From: PFJX01 sp040757575
GTDB taxonomy: Bacteria > Pseudomonadota > Gammaproteobacteria > Burkholderiales > Thiobacillaceae
Reading direction: 5' to 3'
DNA: 64,000 bases
Assembly: GCA_040757575.1 (NCBI GenBank)
Contig: JBFLXA010000014.1
Coordinates: 1 to 64,000 of the forward strand
The first letter of the stretch is position 1; each line of letters starts with the position of its first letter. Under the pieces are notes generated by a model that did not search any database, had not been told where the DNA came from, and saw nothing but the letters and a program-made list of their open reading frames with translations. Shown in pieces: positions 59,960 to 64,000 of the stretch. The translations under genes were made by a program, and so were the position numbers.

Positions 59960-61038
59960 TGCGAACTCTTTTCCGATACGCCCGCTTCGGCGAAGGTGGC
60001 CATTTCGTTGTGCAGCGCGCAGGACATGCACAACAGCGGCACGGCGACGGCGGCGCCACTGCCTTCGCCCAGGCGCATGCCCAGATCGAGCAGCGGTCTT
60101 GCGTCGAGGGCCTCGAGCACCGTCCGATGTCCCGGTTCGGCGGAGGCATGCGAATATAACAGCCAGTCCCCGGCGCCGGGGCACAGTCGCGCGGCGGCGA
60201 GCGCCGCCACTGAACTAATGAAGCCATCGACCAGTACCGGCAGGCCTATGTGGGCGCAGGCGATATAAGCACCGGTCAAGGCGGCGATCTCGAAACCGCC
60301 GAGACGCCGCAGCGCCTCCAGTGGCGTGCCGTGGTGCGTGCTGTGACAGGCCAGCGCGCGGTGAATGACTTCGGTCTTGCGCGCTACCCCGTGAGCATCC
60401 AGGCCGGTGCCCGGGCCGGCGAGGCGTTCCGGCGGCGCATCGAGCAGGGCGCAGGCCAGGGCGGAGGCGGCGGTGGTGTTGCCGATACCCATCTCGCCGC
60501 CGATGAACAACTGCGCGCAATTCAATCGCGCCCGTTCGGCGGCATGGCGGCCGACGCCGAGGGCACGCGCGAGTTGGTAAACGTCCATCGCGGGTTCAAG
60601 CGTAAAGTTGGCGGTGCCTGGACCGAGGCGGCAGTCCTTCACGCCGGCTAGCGAACCGGTGTCGTGTGCCGTGCCGAGGTTGATGACTTCGAGTGAGGCG
60701 CCGAGGGTGCGCGCCGCCACGCAGATCGCCGCGCCGCCGCGCGCGAAGTTCTTCACCATCTCGGCGGTCACAGCCTGGGGAAAGGCCGATACCCCTTCGG
60801 CCGCCACGCCGTGGTCGCCCGCGAATACCGTGATGTGCACCTTATCCACACACGGTTGCTCCGTGCCTTGAAGGGCGGCGAGCTGAATGGCGATCGCTTC
60901 CAGCCGGCCAAGTGCGCCGGGCGGCTTGGTGAGTTGCGACTGCCGCGCTTCGGCGGCCTGGCGCGCGCCGGCATCGGGCAGCGCCGCCGGGATGGCCAGC
61001 CATTCGATGGTTGCACCTTCATTCATACAGGCATGCAT
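59953..61038 (-). CDS. cobT: Nicotinate-nucleotide--dimethylbenzimidazole phosphoribosyltransferase
   Basis: Makes alpha-ribazole 5'-phosphate from NaMN and DMB. The start at 61038 (MHACMNEGATIEW) has GGAGA 7 nt upstream. LTKPPGALGRLEAIAIQLAA, VFAGDHGVAAEGVSAFPQAVT, GGAAICVAARTLG and EMGIGNTTAASALACAL are diagnostic for CobT. The catalytic Glu is expected in the C-terminal GEGSGAAVAVPLL. At 361 aa it fits. It overlaps cobU by 16 nt and cobC by 7 nt. Confidence 0.97.
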   Translation of the reverse strand: MHACMNEGATIEWLAIPAALPDAGARQAAEARQSQLTKPPGALGRLEAIAIQLAALQGTEQPCVDKVHITVFAGDHGVAAEGVSAFPQAVTAEMVKNFARGGAAICVAARTLGASLEVINLGTAHDTGSLAGVKDCRLGPGTANFTLEPAMDVYQLARALGVGRHAAERARLNCAQLFIGGEMGIGNTTAASALACALLDAPPERLAGPGTGLDAHGVARKTEVIHRALACHSTHHGTPLEALRRLGGFEIAALTGAYIACAHIGLPVLVDGFISSVAALAAARLCPGAGDWLLYSHASAEPGHRTVLEALDARPLLDLGMRLGEGSGAAVAVPLLCMSCALHNEMATFAEAGVSEKSSQC

Positions 61039-61565
61039 ACGGGTTCTCCTTTCAAGACATGGGGCAGGCCCGCCACGGTCAGGATCACGCGCTCGCAAAT
61101 CTGCGCCAGATCCTGGTGTAGCCGGCCTGCTTCGTCACAGTAGCGACGGCTCAGTTCCCCCATGGGCATCACGCCCATGTTGGTTTCATTGCTGACCAGG
61201 ATGAGTTGGCCGGGCAGACTCGGCAGTGTGCCGAGCAGCGCCGCGCGCTCGCGCTCCAGCGAGGACGGGTCCTCCGCCATGAGTAGATTGGTGAGCCACA
61301 GCGTCAGGCAATCGACCAGGATGCAGCTGTCCGACGCTGCATGCGAGTGCAAGGTCGCGGCAAGTGCATAGGGTTCTTCCACCACGGACCAGGCCGCCGG
61401 GCGGCGCGCGCGGTGTGCCGCGATGCGCGCCCGCATTTCGTCGTCCCCAACCGTGGCGGTGGCGATGTAGGTGACGGGCAGGCCGCTCTCAAAGGCGAGG
61501 CGTTCGGCCAGGCGGCTCTTGCCGGAGCGCACGCCGCCGAGAATGAGTGTTCTGCATGTGCTCAT
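61023..61565 (-). CDS. cobU: Adenosylcobinamide kinase / adenosylcobinamide-phosphate guanylyltransferase
   Basis: A bifunctional enzyme activating adenosylcobinamide to the GDP form. The start at 61565 (MSTCRTLILGGVRSGKSRLAERLA) places the P-loop GGVRSGKS at the N-terminus. YIATATVGDDEMRARIAAHRARRP contains the guanylated His region. CILVDCLTLWLTNLL and LVSNETNMGVMPMGELSRRY are conserved. At 180 aa it is the usual length. It overlaps cobQ by 4 nt. Confidence 0.97.
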   Translation of the reverse strand: MSTCRTLILGGVRSGKSRLAERLAFESGLPVTYIATATVGDDEMRARIAAHRARRPAAWSVVEEPYALAATLHSHAASDSCILVDCLTLWLTNLLMAEDPSSLERERAALLGTLPSLPGQLILVSNETNMGVMPMGELSRRYCDEAGRLHQDLAQICERVILTVAGLPHVLKGEPVCMPV

Positions 61566-63031
61566 GCCGGCACCGCCGTATGCTTGAAGATCGATCGCAG
61601 CCGGGCGGTGTCGAGGTGCGCCGCCACGGCATCGGCCAGGCGCTCGATGGACGCTTCGCGTTGCGCGTGGTAATCGATGGTTTGCGCGTCGTCCAAACCG
61701 GACCAGGCGAGCAGCGCGGTGCAGGCCGGTGGTGATTCGAACAGGCCATGCAGATAGGTGCCGAGGATCTGTCCGTCCCCGGAAAGTGCGCCATCGCTGC
61801 GATCCACTAGGTGCACGGCGGGGCATGCAAGCGCGGGCCCCGTGGTCACACCGGCGTGGATTTCATAACCGGTGATCGGGGCATGCGCCAGCGCCAATGT
61901 GCCGCGCACGTTACGCAATTGCTTGTCGCGTTCCAGCGTCGTCTCAACATCGAGCAGCCCGAAACCGTCGCCGCTGCCGGCCTCGCCTTCGAGACCGTAA
62001 GGATCGTGTAGCGACAAGCCAAGCATCTGAAAGCCGCCGCAGATGCCGATGACCTTGCCGCCGTAACGCAGGTGCCGGTGGATCGCCGTCTCCCAGCCGT
62101 GTTCGCGCAGCCAGGCGAGATCGGCGCGCACGCTCTTGGAGCCGGGCAGGATGATCAGGTCGGCGGTTGGAATGACTTCATCGGGACCGATAAAACGCAG
62201 ATTCACCTGCGGGTGCAGGCGCAATGGATCGAAATCCGTGTGATTGCTGATGCGCGGCAGGACCGGAACCACGACTTGCAACGCCTTGCCGTGCTTCTCG
62301 GCCTGGTGGGTTATGACGGCATCCTCGGCTTCGAGATGCAGACCGCGCAGATACGGCAGCACGCCCAGCACCGGCTTGCCGGTGTGCTGCTCCAGCCAGT
62401 CGAGGCCCGGTTGCAGCAGGGCGATATCCCCGCGAAAGCGGTTGATGACGAAGCCGGCGACGCGTTGCCGCTCGGTTTCGCTCAGGAGTTCGAGCGTGCC
62501 GATGAGGTGCGCGAAGGCCCCGCCACGGTCGATGTCGGCGACGAGGATCACCGGGCAGTCCACGGCCTCGGCGAAGCCCATGTTGGCGATGTCGTTGTGG
62601 CGCAGATTGATCTCAGCCGGCGAACCGGCGCCTTCGACAATGACCGCATCGTAGCGCGCGGCGAGTCGCTGGTAGGATTCCAGCACCGCCGCCCGGGCGA
62701 CGCGCTTGTAGTCGTGATAATCGCGCGCGTTCATGTTGGCGACCGCGCGGCCATGGATAATGACTTGTGCGCCAGTGTCGGTATTGGGCTTGAGCAACAC
62801 CGGGTTCATGTCGGTGTGCGGTTCCAGACCGCAGGCCTGCGCCTGTACCGCCTGGGCGCGGCCGATCTCGCCACCGTCAATGGTCACCGCGCTGTTCAAC
62901 GCCATGTTCTGCGGCTTGAAGGGCGCGACGCGCACACCCTGGCGCGCCAGCCAGCGGCACAGGGCCGTGACCAGCAGACTCTTTCCGGCGTCCGAGGTGG
63001 TGCCCTGCACCATCAGCGTGGGCGTACTCAT
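61562..63031 (-). CDS. cobQ: Cobyric acid synthase
   Basis: Amidates the corrin side chains at b, d, e and g with glutamine and ATP (CbiP). The ATG at 63031 gives MSTPTLMVQGTTSDAGKSLLV, containing the N-terminal P-loop-like ATPase motif. FKPQNMALNS and VIVEGAGSPAEINLRHNDIAN are typical. The C-terminal glutaminase-like domain has VIGICGGFQMLG with the nucleophile Cys and YLHGLF with the His. At 489 aa it is full length. It overlaps cobD by 4 nt. Confidence 0.97.
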   Translation of the reverse strand: MSTPTLMVQGTTSDAGKSLLVTALCRWLARQGVRVAPFKPQNMALNSAVTIDGGEIGRAQAVQAQACGLEPHTDMNPVLLKPNTDTGAQVIIHGRAVANMNARDYHDYKRVARAAVLESYQRLAARYDAVIVEGAGSPAEINLRHNDIANMGFAEAVDCPVILVADIDRGGAFAHLIGTLELLSETERQRVAGFVINRFRGDIALLQPGLDWLEQHTGKPVLGVLPYLRGLHLEAEDAVITHQAEKHGKALQVVVPVLPRISNHTDFDPLRLHPQVNLRFIGPDEVIPTADLIILPGSKSVRADLAWLREHGWETAIHRHLRYGGKVIGICGGFQMLGLSLHDPYGLEGEAGSGDGFGLLDVETTLERDKQLRNVRGTLALAHAPITGYEIHAGVTTGPALACPAVHLVDRSDGALSGDGQILGTYLHGLFESPPACTALLAWSGLDDAQTIDYHAQREASIERLADAVAAHLDTARLRSIFKHTAVPA

Positions 63032-64000
63032 AAAACGGCCTCGGCGGGATGCTGCACAGTCAGGCCGGATAGCGCCGCATCCAGGCGCGCCCACGCGATT
63101 TCATCACCCGGCAGGCCGAAGCGCAGGCTGGAGGATTCGATAAACAGGCGAGTGAGGATGCCCTGGCGCGCCAATGCCTCATGCAGCTGTTGTGCGTCCG
63201 GCGTGCGCAGCCATTGGAACAAGGCGCAACCGCCATCGGGATTGTGCCCATGTCGTGCGAGCAGGGCCTGCAGTCGTGTGCCGTCAGTGCCAAGGCGTTG
63301 CCGCGCAGCGTCCTGCCAGGCGCGATCCGTGAGCGCGGACGTTGCGACCAAGCGCGCGGGGGCGCTGACACTCCACGGACCGAGTATGCCGTGCAGTTGC
63401 GCGAGCAGTGATGCTTGCGCGCACACGAAGCCCACCCGCGCCCCGGCCAGGCCGAAGAACTTGCCCAGCGAACGCAACACGATCAGGCCTTCGCGCGCAG
63501 TGTGGCGGCACAGGCTGTGTTCGGGCGTGACGTCCATGAACGCCTCGTCGACCACCAGCCAGCCACCGCGCGCTGCGACCCGTGCGTGCCAATGGAGCAG
63601 TTGCTTGACGGGGAAGCGTGCGCCGGAAGGATTGTTGGGATGGATCAGCACCAGCACGTCCGCTTGTGCCACCGCCTCCTCCACACGTTCCGCGGTGGCA
63701 AGGGAGACGGCATGACCGGCGCGCCGCCAAGCGCAAGCATGTTCCGCATAACCGGGATCGAGCACGGCGACGCGCGAACGCGGGCGCAGGCGCGGCAGGG
63801 CCTGAATCGCCGCCTGCGAACCGGCGACCGGCAGCACGTACTCGGCCTCGTAATAGATTTGCGCGGCCTGTTCCAGTTCGTCATCGTCTTCCGGCAGACG
63901 CGCCCAACACGCTGCTGGAATCGCAGGCACCGGCCAGCCGTTGGGGTTGATGCCGGTGGACAGATCGAGCCATTGATCGAGCGCGATACCGTAACGCGCT
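63028..64000 (-). CDS. cobD: Threonine-phosphate decarboxylase (CobD-type), 5' partial
   Basis: PLP enzyme making (R)-1-amino-2-propanol phosphate, the linker of the nucleotide loop. The frame stays open to the window edge and reads ALDQWLDLSTGINPNGWPVP upstream of the GTG at 63930. The true start is therefore beyond base 64000. VLPVAGSQAAIQALPRL, VLIHPNNPSGARF and DEAFMDVTP are class I aminotransferase-like motifs. LRSLGKFFGLAGARVGF carries the PLP lysine. In the operon with cobQ/U/T/C/S the role is clear. A cobalamin riboswitch, if present, would lie outside the window. Confidence 0.93.
   Translation of the reverse strand, partial: ARYGIALDQWLDLSTGINPNGWPVPAIPAACWARLPEDDDELEQAAQIYYEAEYVLPVAGSQAAIQALPRLRPRSRVAVLDPGYAEHACAWRRAGHAVSLATAERVEEAVAQADVLVLIHPNNPSGARFPVKQLLHWHARVAARGGWLVVDEAFMDVTPEHSLCRHTAREGLIVLRSLGKFFGLAGARVGFVCAQASLLAQLHGILGPWSVSAPARLVATSALTDRAWQDAARQRLGTDGTRLQALLARHGHNPDGGCALFQWLRTPDAQQLHEALARQGILTRLFIESSSLRFGLPGDEIAWARLDAALSGLTVQHPAEAVL

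Overview
The window reads as chromosome of a high-GC betaproteobacterium. The essential-gene order rpsB-tsf-pyrH-frr-uppS-cdsA-dxr-rseP-bamA-skp-lpxD-fabZ-lpxA-lpxB-rnhB is the classical proteobacterial cluster. Together with motAB, dapC-dapD, several c-di-GMP/HDOD/MCP signalling genes and typical intergenic palindromes, it suggests Rhodocyclales or a close relative (inference; no 16S rRNA is present).

Layout: (1) 1-9.3 kb: the 3' part of a very large RTX protein whose start lies outside the window, then two palindromic repeats and the type I secretion ABC transporter and HlyD-type adaptor that should export it. (2) 9.3-23.7 kb: the translation / isoprenoid / phospholipid / outer-membrane / lipid A cluster, tightly packed with ATGA overlaps. 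(3) 23.7-28 kb: motAB, a membrane-anchored methyltransferase-like protein and an HDOD-GAF-like protein. (4) 28-37 kb: smc on the minus strand with a palindromic repeat translated inside its hinge, queF, a secreted DsrE-like protein, an FGGY kinase, a PilZ-like protein and a PhnD-like/GGDEF/EAL protein. (5) 37-47.2 kb: an accessory island flanked by two MITE-like repeats. It holds an antitoxin plus a broken PIN toxin and a minus-strand Rhs polymorphic-toxin array. The array has one full-length secreted Rhs protein with its own tip and candidate immunity gene, followed by three orphan tip/immunity cassettes. Each orphan is preceded by a recombinogenic piece of Rhs core. The last tip has an L,D-transpeptidase-like His...Cys motif and is coupled (TGATG) to a candidate immunity protein with a signal peptide. 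(6) 47.2-57.4 kb: VOC protein, DMT exporter, dapC, dapD, an HDOD protein, 5-oxoprolinase, a chemoreceptor and a secreted hypothetical. (7) 57.4-64 kb: a gene-poor junction with a tRNA/tmRNA 3'-end-like sequence, a truncated Fic gene, and a minus-strand cobalamin operon (cobD partial, cobQ, cobU, cobT, cobC, cobS) that looks different in base usage.

The most notable system is the Rhs array: a full-length gene feeding on silent, frameshifted or headless cassettes that could swap toxin tips by recombination in the nearly identical core. Smaller observations are heptanucleotide tandem repeats in several gaps (one translated into the N-terminus of LpxB), the SMC hinge insertion, and a CBM60-like domain inside the RTX protein. 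All family assignments rest on motif reading without database searches.
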